DNA of 64,000 bases, from positions 620,001 through 684,000 of the forward strand of contig NZ_CP021248.1 in the NCBI RefSeq assembly GCF_017309955.1, given 5' to 3'. Numbering within the stretch: the first letter of the stretch is position 1; every line of letters begins with the position of its first letter. The stretch is from Novosphingobium sp. KA1. GTDB lineage: Bacteria > Pseudomonadota > Alphaproteobacteria > Sphingomonadales > Sphingomonadaceae. Below are positions 9,818-18,007 of the stretch, piece after piece. The notes under the pieces are model-generated. The model was not told where the DNA came from. It did no database searches and saw nothing but the letters and a program-made list of their open reading frames with translations. The position numbers and the translations under genes were made by a program.

Positions 9818-11107
9818 GGACACCTCGAAGAACCGTCGGATTATGTCCAATTGGGCGCAGGAGGAGGCGGCAGCGGGCGGGTAGTGCCGATTCCGCTGCA
9901 CCGATCCGTTGATTTTCTGGACGGAGCCGATCGCTGATTCCGGTTTTCGTGTCATGCAGGCGCAGCGCGGCCTTCGAGCCATGCGAGGCGCTGGAAATTA
10001 TAGACCAGGTTGGCCATGCCGATCTTGATAGTGGCGCGAGCGATGCCGATGGTGCGGACGACAAGGCCCATGCGGTGTTTCTGTCCGGCAAAAACATGCT
10101 CAACGGCGGCGCGGACCTTTGAGCGCCTTGCATTGGCTCTGGCTATCCGTTCAGGCAACGGCCGTCTGGGTAGGCGCTTCTGGTGGATGTTGCTGGTGAA
10201 CATGCCCTTGGCGAGGAACGCCTCGTTCTTCTTCGATCGATAGGCGGTATCGGCCCAAACGCCCGATGCAGTGTTATCCTTGCTGATCAGATCGGGCAGT
10301 CGCGCCCCGTCATGAGCATTGGCGGCGCTCACATCCCAGGTACGGATCAGACCGTGAGCCCGATCGATGCCGATATGATTTTTATAGCCGAACATCGGAA
10401 TGGCCAGATCGACCGGCTTTGCCGCCCTGGGATCGGCACCTTCCTGGACCTTGGCCTTGCTATATTTGATCGACCAGCGCGCATCGCGGTCTTTCTGCCG
10501 GACCTTGGCAGGCGTCCATTCCTTGGGGATACGGCCTTCCTTGATCGCCGTCTTCTCCTCCTGGGTGTTGCGCTGCTTGGGTGCGGGTACAACGGTGGCA
10601 TCAATGATCTGACCGCCCATGGCCAGATATCCCTGGTCCTTGAGCACGACATCGAAGCGCGCGAACAGCCGGTCGATCGCCTTGGCCGTCACAAGCCGTT
10701 CGCGGAACAGCCAGACCGTGGTGGCATCGGGCACGGTGCCTTCCAGCCCCACGCCCAGGAAACGCTGAAACGATAGCCGGTCCTTGATCTGAAACTCGGT
10801 CGCCTCGTCGGACAGCGAATACAACGCCTGTAGAACCAAGATTTTGAACATCAGCACCGGATCGAACGGCGGCCGTCCGCCCTTGTTACGAGGACCACGG
10901 CGCAGCGCGGCCACCAGCGGTCCCCGGAATAGCTCGAAGTCCACCACCGCCGACAACCGCTCCAGCGGATCGCCTGCCGCGCTCAGCGCCTCATATCGGT
11001 CCGAAAGATCAAAGAAACCCGGCTGTCCTGCCATTTCTGCCTCCGCCACAGCGTCGGCGAAGTGAATCAAATCTACCCCGCAAAGGCCAGCGTTTTTCGA
11101 GGCGTCC
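9818..11107 (-). mobile_element. IS5-family insertion sequence with 4-bp target duplication
   Basis: The ends were found by comparing the flanks of the transposase. The left terminus reads GGACACCTCGAAGAAC and the right terminus, on the other strand, GGACGCCTCGAAAAAC, an imperfect inverted repeat. Immediately outside both ends lies AGAT (9814-9817 and 11108-11111), a 4-bp direct repeat as expected for IS5-type transposition. That gives an element of 1290 bp. It separates the LysR gene from the TetR gene downstream and probably inserted into the intergenic space. Confidence 0.85.
9952..11070 (-). CDS. IS5-family transposase
   Basis: Single-frame DDE transposase of 372 residues. Recognisable IS5 features are the N-terminal GGRPPFDPVLMFKILVLQ helix bundle, the first catalytic Asp region GGQIIDATVVPAPKQRN, the second Asp in WADTAYRSKKNEAFL, and the C-terminal RSKVRAAVEHVFAGQKHRMG block with the Glu. 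The reading frame is intact and near full length for the group, so the element may still be active. It is the only CDS within the 9818-11107 element. Confidence 0.9.
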   Translation of the reverse strand: MIHFADAVAEAEMAGQPGFFDLSDRYEALSAAGDPLERLSAVVDFELFRGPLVAALRRGPRNKGGRPPFDPVLMFKILVLQALYSLSDEATEFQIKDRLSFQRFLGVGLEGTVPDATTVWLFRERLVTAKAIDRLFARFDVVLKDQGYLAMGGQIIDATVVPAPKQRNTQEEKTAIKEGRIPKEWTPAKVRQKDRDARWSIKYSKAKVQEGADPRAAKPVDLAIPMFGYKNHIGIDRAHGLIRTWDVSAANAHDGARLPDLISKDNTASGVWADTAYRSKKNEAFLAKGMFTSNIHQKRLPRRPLPERIARANARRSKVRAAVEHVFAGQKHRMGLVVRTIGIARATIKIGMANLVYNFQRLAWLEGRAAPA

Positions 11108-11183
11108 AGATGACCCGATCTGGCTGCAGCCCTGCATCCAGCGTCGCTCGGTGGAAAAGGCGCATTGCAGTCAGATCGTAAAG

Positions 11184-11196
11184 TGGATAGTGTCCA
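11184..11196. promoter_or_regulatory. Candidate operator of the adjacent TetR gene
   Basis: The inverted repeat TGGA-TAGTG-TCCA lies 5-17 bp before the chosen ATG at 11201, where it would overlap a promoter or leader. TetR genes usually repress themselves through such palindromes. The arms are only 4 bp, so this is a weak prediction. Confidence 0.35.
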
Positions 11197-11200
11197 TCTT

Positions 11201-11815
11201 ATGGCTTACCCAAAAAAGATCGACGGCGACAAGATCGTCGCTGCTGCGGTGGAATTGCTAGTGGGGCAAGGGTCTGAAGCATTGTCGTTGCGCAAGGTCG
11301 CAGGCCGTTTGGGTGTGGTTCCCAATGCGATATATCGGCATTTCGAAGGCCTGGATGCGCTTGTTGCTGCGGTTGCGGACGAAGCCGCACGCCGCATGCT
11401 CCAGGAGATGGACGCCCATCTGAATGAGGCGTCAGCCAACGAAGGCACTTGCGGGGAAGCCGCCATTCGAGCGATCGCCACAGCTTACGATAAATTCGCG
11501 CGGGAAAACCCAGATCTTTATCTGCTGATCGTCCAGGATACCTCGCTGGGCGAGGCAAAACTCGAACGGCCTCGGTTCCGAGAACAATTGTGGCTACGCG
11601 TTTGCGAAGCGATGGGGCATCTTGTAGGCAGCGCCGACGGCGACCGTGCGGCGATGATCCTGTGGGGCATGCTGCACGGTCTGCAGTCACTTCGTAGCGC
11701 GCACCTGATCGAGTGCAGGACCTCTTCGGAATTGGGGTCCTATCCTGTCGATGTTCTCTTGCATGGGCTGCGGTCAGCGAAGGGGGCTGCAATCCAAAAG
11801 CCTTTGCACGTCTGA
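11201..11815 (+). CDS. TetR/AcrR-family transcriptional regulator
   Basis: Protein of 204 residues from the ATG at 11201 (an in-frame ATG at 11165 would add 12 residues unlike the family). The N-terminal domain carries a clear TetR HTH: KIVAAAVELLVGQGSEALSL, then RKVAGRLGVVPNAIYRHFEG. The rest is an all-helical ligand/dimer domain ending near VDVLLHGLRSAKG. The region between it and the IS5 end is only 90 bp, so its promoter may have been altered by the insertion. Target unknown; the next intact gene, the YWTD propeller protein, is more than 500 bp away. Confidence 0.85.
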   Translation: MAYPKKIDGDKIVAAAVELLVGQGSEALSLRKVAGRLGVVPNAIYRHFEGLDALVAAVADEAARRMLQEMDAHLNEASANEGTCGEAAIRAIATAYDKFARENPDLYLLIVQDTSLGEAKLERPRFREQLWLRVCEAMGHLVGSADGDRAAMILWGMLHGLQSLRSAHLIECRTSSELGSYPVDVLLHGLRSAKGAAIQKPLHV

Positions 11816-12375
11816 TATGCGCCTCGTGCTTCGATCTGCGCGCAAAAACAGGCAAAAAAAAGCAGCATTGTTCAAGATGAGATCGGGGTGTGCCTGTATT
11901 TCAGCCTAGCTGAAAAACATGCGAGGTTGATCCGTCTTGCTTGATATTCCTGCTGCGCAATTTGGCTCCTCGGTCTCGATGGGGCTGCCCTTGCATTTTT
12001 CGCTGAAGAAATGGCGATGCGAAATGTCCAAATTTCCTGCCGATGATCGCAGGGCGTGGCGGAATAGCCATTTGTCTGATCGCGTACGGACCTTGAGCAT
12101 GCCTTGGCAGGAACATGGCATGAGCCGCTTCTTTAGGGTGTCGTGAGCCGCGCACATAGAGCAAGCGGATCTTCTCCAGTCCTAGGCGCGCGCCTGCCGT
12201 GCGACGTTGGCGTTGGTCGCAGGGGCCGCTTCAGTCTAGGGCTGGAAATTCCCGAAGTTCGCTCAGAAATCCCCGCGCATTTGCGGGACCGTTATCGCGA
12301 GGGCGTCTGGCTGGCCGGCATGGATTGGTCCGATCTGTCCATCGATGCGCGCTGATGATTTGAAAGGAGAATATC
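11816..12375. other. Gap without a confident gene; possible protein remnant
   Basis: About 560 bp with no complete gene that I recognise. The best signal is at the right end, where the plus frame ending at 12355 reads GLEIPEVRSEIPAHLRDRY followed by REGVWLAGMDWSDLSIDAR; this has normal protein-like composition and looks like the C-terminus of a degraded gene whose upstream part is lost. The family could not be named. The ribosome-binding site for the next gene (AAAGGAG) lies at 12362-12368. Confidence 0.4.
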
Positions 12376-13281
12376 ATGTCCGCCACGTTGTTTATCTTGC
12401 TGGCGCATCCAGCGCAGATTCTGGCTCTGGATGTCGATACGGGTGAGTGCCGGACCGTGCTCGCGCCAGATGACGGATCGCCTGATGGCGTGCAGGTCGA
12501 TGCGAGCAATGGCGTCATTTATTGGACCAGCATGGGGGCGTGGCCCGATCATGGTGAGGATTTCCTCAATCCTGACGGCACAATCGAGTCCTGTTTGGTA
12601 GATGGCACTGGCCGTTCCACGCTGGTCGGCGGAGGGACGATCGTAACTCCAAAGCAATTGCAGTTCGATGCCAAGGGCAAGCACCTATATTGGTGTGATC
12701 GCGAAGGCATGGCAATCTACCGAAGCTCTCTCGACGGGTCGAATTTGAAGACGCTTCTGCGAACGGGTGTTTGGCCCGAGGATCAGCCCGATGTGCTGCG
12801 CCACTGTGTCGGCATCGCGCTCGATCCTGCAGAGGACATGCTTTACTGGACACAGAAGGGTTCTCCGGATGGTGGACAGGGTCGCATTTTCCGGATGGGC
12901 TTGGAGCTTCCCGACGGCCAGACGCCGGACGACCGCTCCGATGTGGTCCTTTTGATGGATGGCCTACCCGAACCGATCGATCTTGAGATCGATGAGGATC
13001 GGGGCCAAATCTATTGGACCGACCGAGGAGATCCGTCTGCGAATGGCAACAGTGTAAATCGGGCGGATATTACACCCGAGGGGCTCCGCAATCAGGTGGT
13101 GCTGGCGACGGGACTGAAAGAGGCTATCGGGCTTGCGCTGGATCTTAAGAATCGTCGTGCGTTCGTTGGCGATTTGAGCGGAGCTATCCGTATGTTGCCG
13201 ATGGATGGCGGCGAAATGACGACAATCTACCAATGTGCCGGCCTCACAACCGGCCTCGCCTTTGTCGACAAAGCGCTGTGA
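12376..13281 (+). CDS. YWTD/SMP-30-like beta-propeller protein
   Basis: Protein of 301 residues built of repeated blades, each ending in a YWTD-type strand: VIYWTSMGAW, HLYWCDREGMAIYRSSLDG, LYWTQKGSPDGGQGRIFRM and QIYWTDRGDPSANGNSVNRA. The pattern resembles LDL-receptor class B/NHL six-bladed propellers, which in bacteria include lactonases and sugar-acid binding proteins. No signal peptide is evident (MSATLFILLAHPAQILALD is the first blade), so it is probably cytoplasmic. The ATG at 12376 has an AAAGGAG site. No catalytic metal ligands could be assigned, and the substrate is unknown. Confidence 0.75.
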   Translation: MSATLFILLAHPAQILALDVDTGECRTVLAPDDGSPDGVQVDASNGVIYWTSMGAWPDHGEDFLNPDGTIESCLVDGTGRSTLVGGGTIVTPKQLQFDAKGKHLYWCDREGMAIYRSSLDGSNLKTLLRTGVWPEDQPDVLRHCVGIALDPAEDMLYWTQKGSPDGGQGRIFRMGLELPDGQTPDDRSDVVLLMDGLPEPIDLEIDEDRGQIYWTDRGDPSANGNSVNRADITPEGLRNQVVLATGLKEAIGLALDLKNRRAFVGDLSGAIRMLPMDGGEMTTIYQCAGLTTGLAFVDKAL

Positions 13282-13337
13282 TGAGAATAGGATTGCTAGG
13301 TAGTTGTAGTGATTTCAGGGGCACTTAAGTGAACAGC

Positions 13338-13733
13338 TGATCTGCCCCCTGCTGAGTGGCCCAAAGACTATGATAGTCTGGACCACGAAAGGGACGATGA
13401 ATGCCGAGCAAGAAGCACAAGCCGGAAGAGATTATCGGCAAGCTGCGTGAAGTTGAGATTGTGCTGGCACAGGGAGCGAGCACGGCCGAAGCCTGCCGCC
13501 GGATCGCGGTCAGCGAGCAGACCTATTATCGCTGGCGGAAGGAATATGGCGGCCTGAAGACCGATCAGGCGCGGCGGATGAAGGATCTGGAGAAAGAGAA
13601 CCAGCGTCTTCGCCGGGCGATCTCGGACCTGACGCTGGACAAGCTGATCCTGCAGGAGGCAGCCAAGGGAAACTTCTAAGCCCCGCGCGGCGGCGACGCT
13701 GCATTGATCATGTGCGACGAGAGTTTCCGGTAT
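13338..13733 (+). mobile_element. Truncated IS3-family element (left part only)
   Basis: The terminus TGATCTGCCCCCTGCTGAG begins at 13338 and the sequence then runs almost identically to the complete copy at 33259-34527 (there on the minus strand) through the whole of orfA and about 50 bp beyond. Similarity stops abruptly near 13733 (after GAGAGTTTCCGG), so most of orfB and the right terminal repeat are missing. No target duplication can be tested because one end is gone. Confidence 0.85.
13401..13679 (+). CDS. IS3-family OrfA (copy 1)
   Basis: Helix-turn-helix and leucine-zipper protein of 92 residues ([40 protein letters not shown]) identical at the protein level to the OrfA encoded at 34186-34464. 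OrfA normally works with OrfB through programmed -1 frameshifting; here OrfB is missing, so this copy cannot make transposase but could make a free OrfA that acts on the intact copy's ends. Confidence 0.85.
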   Translation: MPSKKHKPEEIIGKLREVEIVLAQGASTAEACRRIAVSEQTYYRWRKEYGGLKTDQARRMKDLEKENQRLRRAISDLTLDKLILQEAAKGNF

Positions 13734-14078
13734 GCGGCTCACGTTTTTTCGGGAAGAGATGACTCGCTCGCGGTCGACATAAAAAAGGAGTTTCTCGAGG
13801 TGGGTTGGAAGAGTGATGACATGGACGCCATCCGCCAAATGGCGGCGATAATTCGCACGGCTGCCAGCAGGTGAACCCGTACTTGGATATCGGGTTTCGC
13901 GCACCGGTTCGTGCGCAGCCTGGCCGTTGGCGACCTGCTGGCATCGAAAAAAATGGTCCACGCCTCTCTTTCAGTTAACCGTCTGCTTTCCCGCAGCGGT
14001 CTCGAGCTACAGCGGATATGATATGCATGGTAACGCGATTTGTTTGCGAGCGCGGCCCAATGGCGGAATGGAGCTTAT
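13734..14078. other. Gap between IS3 remnant and ACP gene
   Basis: No gene recognised in about 345 bp. It holds a small hairpin CGCCAT/ATGGCG (around 13828-13846) and the three-armed structure described separately at 13862-13943, followed by A-rich sequence and the leader of the acyl carrier protein gene. A minus-strand open frame crosses the region but shows no family signature. Confidence 0.5.
13862..13943. ncRNA. Three-armed inverted-repeat structure, function unknown
   Basis: A perfect 11-bp outer stem pairs TGCCAGCAGGT (13862-13872) with ACCTGCTGGCA (13933-13943). Inside it are two perfect 6-bp hairpins, AACCCG/CGGGTT (13874-13896) and GCGCAC/GTGCGC (13899-13916), and a weaker third GCC/GGC hairpin (13918-13931). 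The whole 82 nt could fold as a cloverleaf-like junction on either strand. It does not have a tRNA acceptor, T-arm or anticodon pattern. It may be a structured RNA, a recombination or transposon end, or a terminator; the type given is a placeholder. Confidence 0.35.
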
Positions 14079-14342
14079 ATGACGGAAATCGCAAATGATG
14101 TTGTCGATCTGATCGTCGAGCATCTGGGAATATATGCGGATCAAGTCACCTTAAATGCCAGATTTTTTGAAGATCTGGGCGCTGACAGTCTTGATGTAGT
14201 AGAAATAGTGATGGCACTTGAAGACACATTCAAAATCACGATCCCTGATAGTCATGTCGAAAGAATCCGTACGGTCAAGGACGCCATCGACTATGTCGAA
14301 AACGCGAAAAAGGATCCGAAAGCACGAGGGGCGAAATGGTAA
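14079..14342 (+). CDS. Stand-alone acyl carrier protein
   Basis: Protein of 87 residues with the four-helix ACP fold and the phosphopantetheine attachment site FFEDLGADSLDVVEIVMALE, where the Ser of DSL carries the prosthetic arm. The C-terminus has an unusual basic tail ([11 protein letters not shown]). The ATG at 14079 is preferred over an upstream ATG at 14040 because homology starts at MTEIANDVVD. No fatty acid or polyketide synthase gene is nearby. Its stop codon lies inside the start of the IHF-like gene (ATGGTAA arrangement, 14336-14342), so the two are probably translationally coupled, an odd pairing. Confidence 0.88.
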   Translation: MTEIANDVVDLIVEHLGIYADQVTLNARFFEDLGADSLDVVEIVMALEDTFKITIPDSHVERIRTVKDAIDYVENAKKDPKARGAKW

Positions 14343-14638
14343 AATCGGAACTGGTTGACGCACTGCACAAAAACCATCCAGAGATAACCCTGGAGGAATG
14401 CGGGAAAATTGTAGACCTTTTCTTTGGAGAGATTGTCGGTCGGCTGGCCGACGGCGGACGCGTAGAGTTAAGAGGGTTCGGGGCCTTTTCTACTCGACGT
14501 CGCGAGGCCAAAAATGGCCGCAACCCCCGTACCGGCGCGTCGGTTGCTGTTCCCGCAAAGCGTGCCATTCATTTCAAGCCAGGGCGGAGCATGCACGGCA
14601 GGCTAAATAAAGCTAATGCTACCTTGGCAGAAGTTTGA
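14336..14638 (+). CDS. ihfB: IHF-beta/HU-family DNA-bending protein
   Basis: Protein of 100 residues matching the HU/IHF family: N-terminal helices [20 protein letters not shown], the core [14 protein letters not shown], and the beta-arm [20 protein letters not shown] with the conserved Pro that intercalates into DNA. NPRTG and FKPGR agree better with IHF-beta than with HU. It overlaps the acyl carrier protein gene by 7 bp. IHF bends oriT DNA in conjugative relaxosomes, and the mobilisation genes start less than 1 kb downstream, so a role there is possible but not shown. The gene symbol is by family only; this is likely an extra, accessory copy. Confidence 0.8.
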   Translation: MVKSELVDALHKNHPEITLEECGKIVDLFFGEIVGRLADGGRVELRGFGAFSTRRREAKNGRNPRTGASVAVPAKRAIHFKPGRSMHGRLNKANATLAEV

Positions 14639-14742
14639 TAGACGCGATATTTAGTGAACATATAGTGGTGGCACTGCGCTGGCGGAGTCCTTCCGCGCAC
14701 GGGGACAATCTCTCTTTTCACGATTGTGTCATTCGAAGAGTG

Positions 14743-15056
14743 CATCAACAAACCGCGAAATGGCTCGTTGTCACTTTCGATCTGATGCCGGTAGCTGGAA
14801 TTTGATAGCATTACGCCTGCAAGGAACGCGCCCATAGCCATGGACATGCCCGCAGCGTCCATGAGCAGCGCGGCGCCGAGACTACCAGAAGAGCGCCGGC
14901 GGTGAGCACTTCACGCGTTCTTGCCCGGGCCAGAAGAGCGAAGAACGGATCGAGCGCCCACCGTGAGACAGCTACGAGCACCACCAGCGAGGTAAGCGCG
15001 GTTAAAAGGTCGGCCCATTGGAACAGCTTGTGTGAAGCCGGGGAGAGAAACGCGAC
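14743..15056 (-). pseudogene. Fragment of KefB/KefC-type potassium/proton antiporter
   Basis: Read on the minus strand the region gives [18 protein letters not shown] and then, after a one-base frameshift near 14883 (GTAGTC-TCGGC where GTAGTCCTCGGC is expected), [20 protein letters not shown] and [20 protein letters not shown]. This is the transmembrane core of CPA2 antiporters. Both ends are missing: homology stops at about 14743 and cannot be followed beyond about 15056. About 100 of roughly 600 residues survive, so it is a dead fragment. Confidence 0.75.
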
Positions 15057-15065
15057 CGAAGCTGA

Positions 15066-15509
15066 TTATTTCGGGGCTGCTTCATTTGACGGGCAGGCGG
15101 TCTCGCCTGGCCTCAATGCACGCATCACGATCAGTTTTTTAGCAGGAATATCAAGAATGATTTCAGCCCTTTCGAGCAAGCCTTGACCCAAAAGACCATC
15201 TTGCGTGCCTGGCAAAGGGTCAGAGTTGTCCACTGGTGCTCCTTCAACAGTCGATCCTGCGAAGGTAATTCTATTACCCAGCGTGCGCCTAGTCATAAGA
15301 TTCGCACCTTCAATTCGGTGAGAGCTGCCTTCTGCTTGTTGGTTATCATTTGGGAAAACGAGATTCCATGCTGCGTCAGACAATGTGACCACGCCATTTA
15401 ACCCTAAGTCAATTTGCAGACGTACCGGATGACCGTTGATCTCCGCTTCGATTTGATCTCCCGAAACAACAGGAATTTCGCGACTGTGAGCCTTAGTTCG
15501 AATAACCAC
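15066..15509 (-). CDS. Hypothetical protein, possible aspartic-protease-like fold
   Basis: Protein of 147 residues, ATG at 15509. The segment INGHPVRLQIDLGLNGVVTL followed later by GLLGQGLLERAEIILDIP resembles the hairpin pattern of bacterial retropepsin-like domains, but the catalytic D-T/S-G signature reads D-L-G, so activity is doubtful. No signal peptide is seen at the annotated start. It is flanked by the kef fragment and is divergent from the mobilisation cassette 48 bp away. It may itself be a 5'-truncated gene. Confidence 0.5.
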   Translation of the reverse strand: MVIRTKAHSREIPVVSGDQIEAEINGHPVRLQIDLGLNGVVTLSDAAWNLVFPNDNQQAEGSSHRIEGANLMTRRTLGNRITFAGSTVEGAPVDNSDPLPGTQDGLLGQGLLERAEIILDIPAKKLIVMRALRPGETACPSNEAAPK

Positions 15510-15578
15510 ATGATTATGAGTGTTGGATTCTTAGACGCTTGCGCCTGAGCGAACGTTTTGATAAATCATCAGGGCTTC

Positions 15579-15917
15579 ATGACATCTGCGAAGGTTTCCC
15601 GTTGGGAGATCTATCGCGTGCCCAAGGTTAATTTTCGCCTCGACGGGTCGCTGCACTCAACATTGATGCGACGCGCGCGTGGCGCGAACCTCTCTCTGTC
15701 AGGATTTATCCGACAGACGCTGGAACAGGCGGTCGACGAGCGCAAGCGCTACGTCTTCTCCTCGCAAGACGAAATCCTCGCCACCGCCATCCAGATCCTC
15801 TCGATCCTGGCGACCTCCGTGGGCCAGCAGTCGCCAAAGGCCCTCGAGCAAGGCATGGCCCAGGCTCGGTCCATACTCCTGGAGCGCGGCCTCCTCGGGG
15901 AGGTGGATCGCTCATGA
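15579..15917 (+). CDS. Ribbon-helix-helix protein of the mobilisation cassette
   Basis: Small protein of about 112 residues from the ATG at 15579 (an in-frame ATG at 15558 is the alternative). The stretch PKVNFRLDGSLHSTLMRRAR followed by NLSLSGFIRQTLEQAVDERK fits a ribbon-helix-helix DNA-binding domain, and the rest is helical. It overlaps the TraD-like gene by ATGA (15914-15917), which ties it to the conjugation genes. By analogy with TraM/TraY/MobC-type accessory factors, it probably binds oriT or regulates the operon (inference). oriT itself would be expected upstream, between about 15510 and 15578, but I did not identify a nic site. Confidence 0.65.
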   Translation: MTSAKVSRWEIYRVPKVNFRLDGSLHSTLMRRARGANLSLSGFIRQTLEQAVDERKRYVFSSQDEILATAIQILSILATSVGQQSPKALEQGMAQARSILLERGLLGEVDRS

Positions 15918-18007
15918 GCATTTTCCGGAACGATACGCTGGGATCGTGGACGCGGGGCGGGCAAGCGATCGTCCACAATGTCCGCATGACCACCCAGGTC
16001 TTCTACCAGACCATGCTGGCCGGGTTGATCATCTGGACCATCGGCACGCTCTGGTATGCCTTCGAAAAATCGACGGAATATGAGCGCTTCGTGCTGGTCA
16101 AGCTTGCGGAGGCGATGATCAAGGTCGACGCAGCGGGCGGCACCAATGATCCGGTCCAGTTTCGCACGCCGGCAGGTCAATCCTACTGGACGTCCGCGGA
16201 CTGGCTGGTCGCTTCGCCCCTGGCAAAGAAGACGCTGCACCAGTTCGAGATCTATCTTCTGCACGGCGCTCTTCTATCGGGGCTGTTTACCCTCGTCATG
16301 CTCGGATGGGCCTGGTTCTATTTCACGCGGACGGGCAGAGGCCTTGGCTCCAACGAATATCTGCGCGGCGCCCGCTTCGGTACCATCAGGCAAGTGAAGC
16401 GCGCACTGTGGCGGCAACGCAAGGGACCGTTGATCGTAGGCAATGTCCCGGTCCCGGAAGCCTTCGAGCCCGAACATATCCTTCTGTGCGGCGCGCCGGG
16501 TACAGGCAAAACCAACCTCATCAACGGCATGCTTGACGGCATTCGCAAGTCGGGAAGGCGTGCGATCGTCTATGACACGGCGGGCACTTTCGTTGAGAAA
16601 TTCTATCGCCAGGGCACGGACATGCTGCTCAATCCGCTCGACCAGCGCACGGCCCGCTGGTCGCCCTGGGTCGATGTGCCGCGCGACTATCATTATGACC
16701 AGATCGCCGAGTCGACGATCCCCGACAAGCATGGCGATCCTTTCTGGGCCAAGGCCGCGCGGGGCACTCTTGTCGCGGTCATGCGCAAGCTCGCGCGGCA
16801 GAAACACACCTATGTCTCGCTGCTGCTCGACCGGCTGCTGCGCTCCAAACTCAAGGATCTTGCCGCCTTCGTATCTGGGACGGATGCAGCAGCCTTCATC
16901 AGCACGGAAGGCGAAAGGACGTCGGCGGGCATCCAAGCGGAACTCGCTTCAGTCATGCGCAGCTTCGGCTATCTCGACGACACCGAGGACGGCTTTTCGA
17001 TCCGCGACTGGGTGGAGAAGGGGCAGCACGGGAGCTGGCTCTTCATAACCGTCAAGGCAGATCAGTTGCCCTCGTTGCGGCCGCTGATCACCGTCTGGCT
17101 CGATATCGCGATCAGCGCGATCATGAGCCTCACCCCCGATCGCGATCGACGCCTCTATTGCGTGATCGACGAATTGCCGACGCTTCAGAAGCTACCGTCA
17201 CTCTCCGACTTCCTTGCCCGGGCCCGCAAATATGGCGGCTGCGGCATATTGGGGTTCCAGTCCTATCCCCAGCTTGAAGCCACTTACGGCATTCAGGATG
17301 CGGCCGCGATCACCGGCTATTGTTCCACATGGGGAGCGCTACGGGCCAACGATACCGCGACGGCCAAACATGTGTCGGAGAATCTGGGTCAGGTCGAGCA
17401 GGTCGAGGCCAATGAGGGCATGTCCTATGGCGTCAACGACATGCGTGATGGCGTCAACCTCTCGCGGATGCAGGTGACGCGGCCGCTGGTCATGCCGACC
17501 GAGGTCACCAACCTGCCCAATCTTGTCGGATTTCTGCGCTTCGGCCGCAATTTGCCGGTTGTCCGCTTCGACAGCCGTTTCAACGAAATCCCTTCACTCG
17601 GCCCCGCCTTTCTCGAGCGGACGGCCCCCCCCATCCAGATCGACAATGCGAAGAAACTGGTCCGGATCGCTCACGCCGAAGCGCGCGTGCGGGAGGCGAT
17701 CGAGCGGGAAGCGGCGCAAACACCGCCGCCCCACGCGAAACCGCCGAACACTTCCCCAGGCGAGCCGCCGAGCGGTGAGCAACCGCCCCAATCACCGCCG
17801 AGGCAACCGGACCTCTTCCAGCCGCCTGAGCCGCACGTCGATGCGCAGCGCGTTGAAGACATTCTGTTGAATGAGGAGGACGCTGACCTGCCGGTTCCGC
17901 CCCGGCTCGCCTGGACGATCCTCGCCGGCAAGCAGGGCGAAATCCGCTCCGACCTGGTGCAACATGAGCGGGACGATGGTCCGCGCGAACCGTCGCGGCC
18001 AGCATGA
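15914..18007 (+). CDS. traD: TraD/VirD4-type conjugative coupling protein
   Basis: Membrane ATPase of 697 residues that docks the relaxosome to a secretion channel. Two transmembrane segments lie near residues 26-46 and 112-136 (LHGALLSGLFTLVMLGWAWF). The Walker A motif is GAPGTGKT with Lys199, and Walker B is LYCVIDELP with Asp419-Glu420. The segment GTDAAAFISTEGERTSAGIQ and the arginine-containing WLFITVKADQLPSLRPL block also match TrwB/TraD. A Pro-rich tail (about 595-650) is probably disordered and may contact the relaxase. It overlaps both neighbours by ATGA, giving a single translation unit RHH-TraD-TraI. Confidence 0.92.
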   Translation: MSIFRNDTLGSWTRGGQAIVHNVRMTTQVFYQTMLAGLIIWTIGTLWYAFEKSTEYERFVLVKLAEAMIKVDAAGGTNDPVQFRTPAGQSYWTSADWLVASPLAKKTLHQFEIYLLHGALLSGLFTLVMLGWAWFYFTRTGRGLGSNEYLRGARFGTIRQVKRALWRQRKGPLIVGNVPVPEAFEPEHILLCGAPGTGKTNLINGMLDGIRKSGRRAIVYDTAGTFVEKFYRQGTDMLLNPLDQRTARWSPWVDVPRDYHYDQIAESTIPDKHGDPFWAKAARGTLVAVMRKLARQKHTYVSLLLDRLLRSKLKDLAAFVSGTDAAAFISTEGERTSAGIQAELASVMRSFGYLDDTEDGFSIRDWVEKGQHGSWLFITVKADQLPSLRPLITVWLDIAISAIMSLTPDRDRRLYCVIDELPTLQKLPSLSDFLARARKYGGCGILGFQSYPQLEATYGIQDAAAITGYCSTWGALRANDTATAKHVSENLGQVEQVEANEGMSYGVNDMRDGVNLSRMQVTRPLVMPTEVTNLPNLVGFLRFGRNLPVVRFDSRFNEIPSLGPAFLERTAPPIQIDNAKKLVRIAHAEARVREAIEREAAQTPPPHAKPPNTSPGEPPSGEQPPQSPPRQPDLFQPPEPHVDAQRVEDILLNEEDADLPVPPRLAWTILAGKQGEIRSDLVQHERDDGPREPSRPA

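Noticed and set aside
13862..13943. The three-armed structure as a tRNA or integron attC site
   Set aside because: No CCA-type acceptor, T-loop or anticodon arrangement, and no RYYYAAC/GTTRRRY core pair with an integrase nearby.
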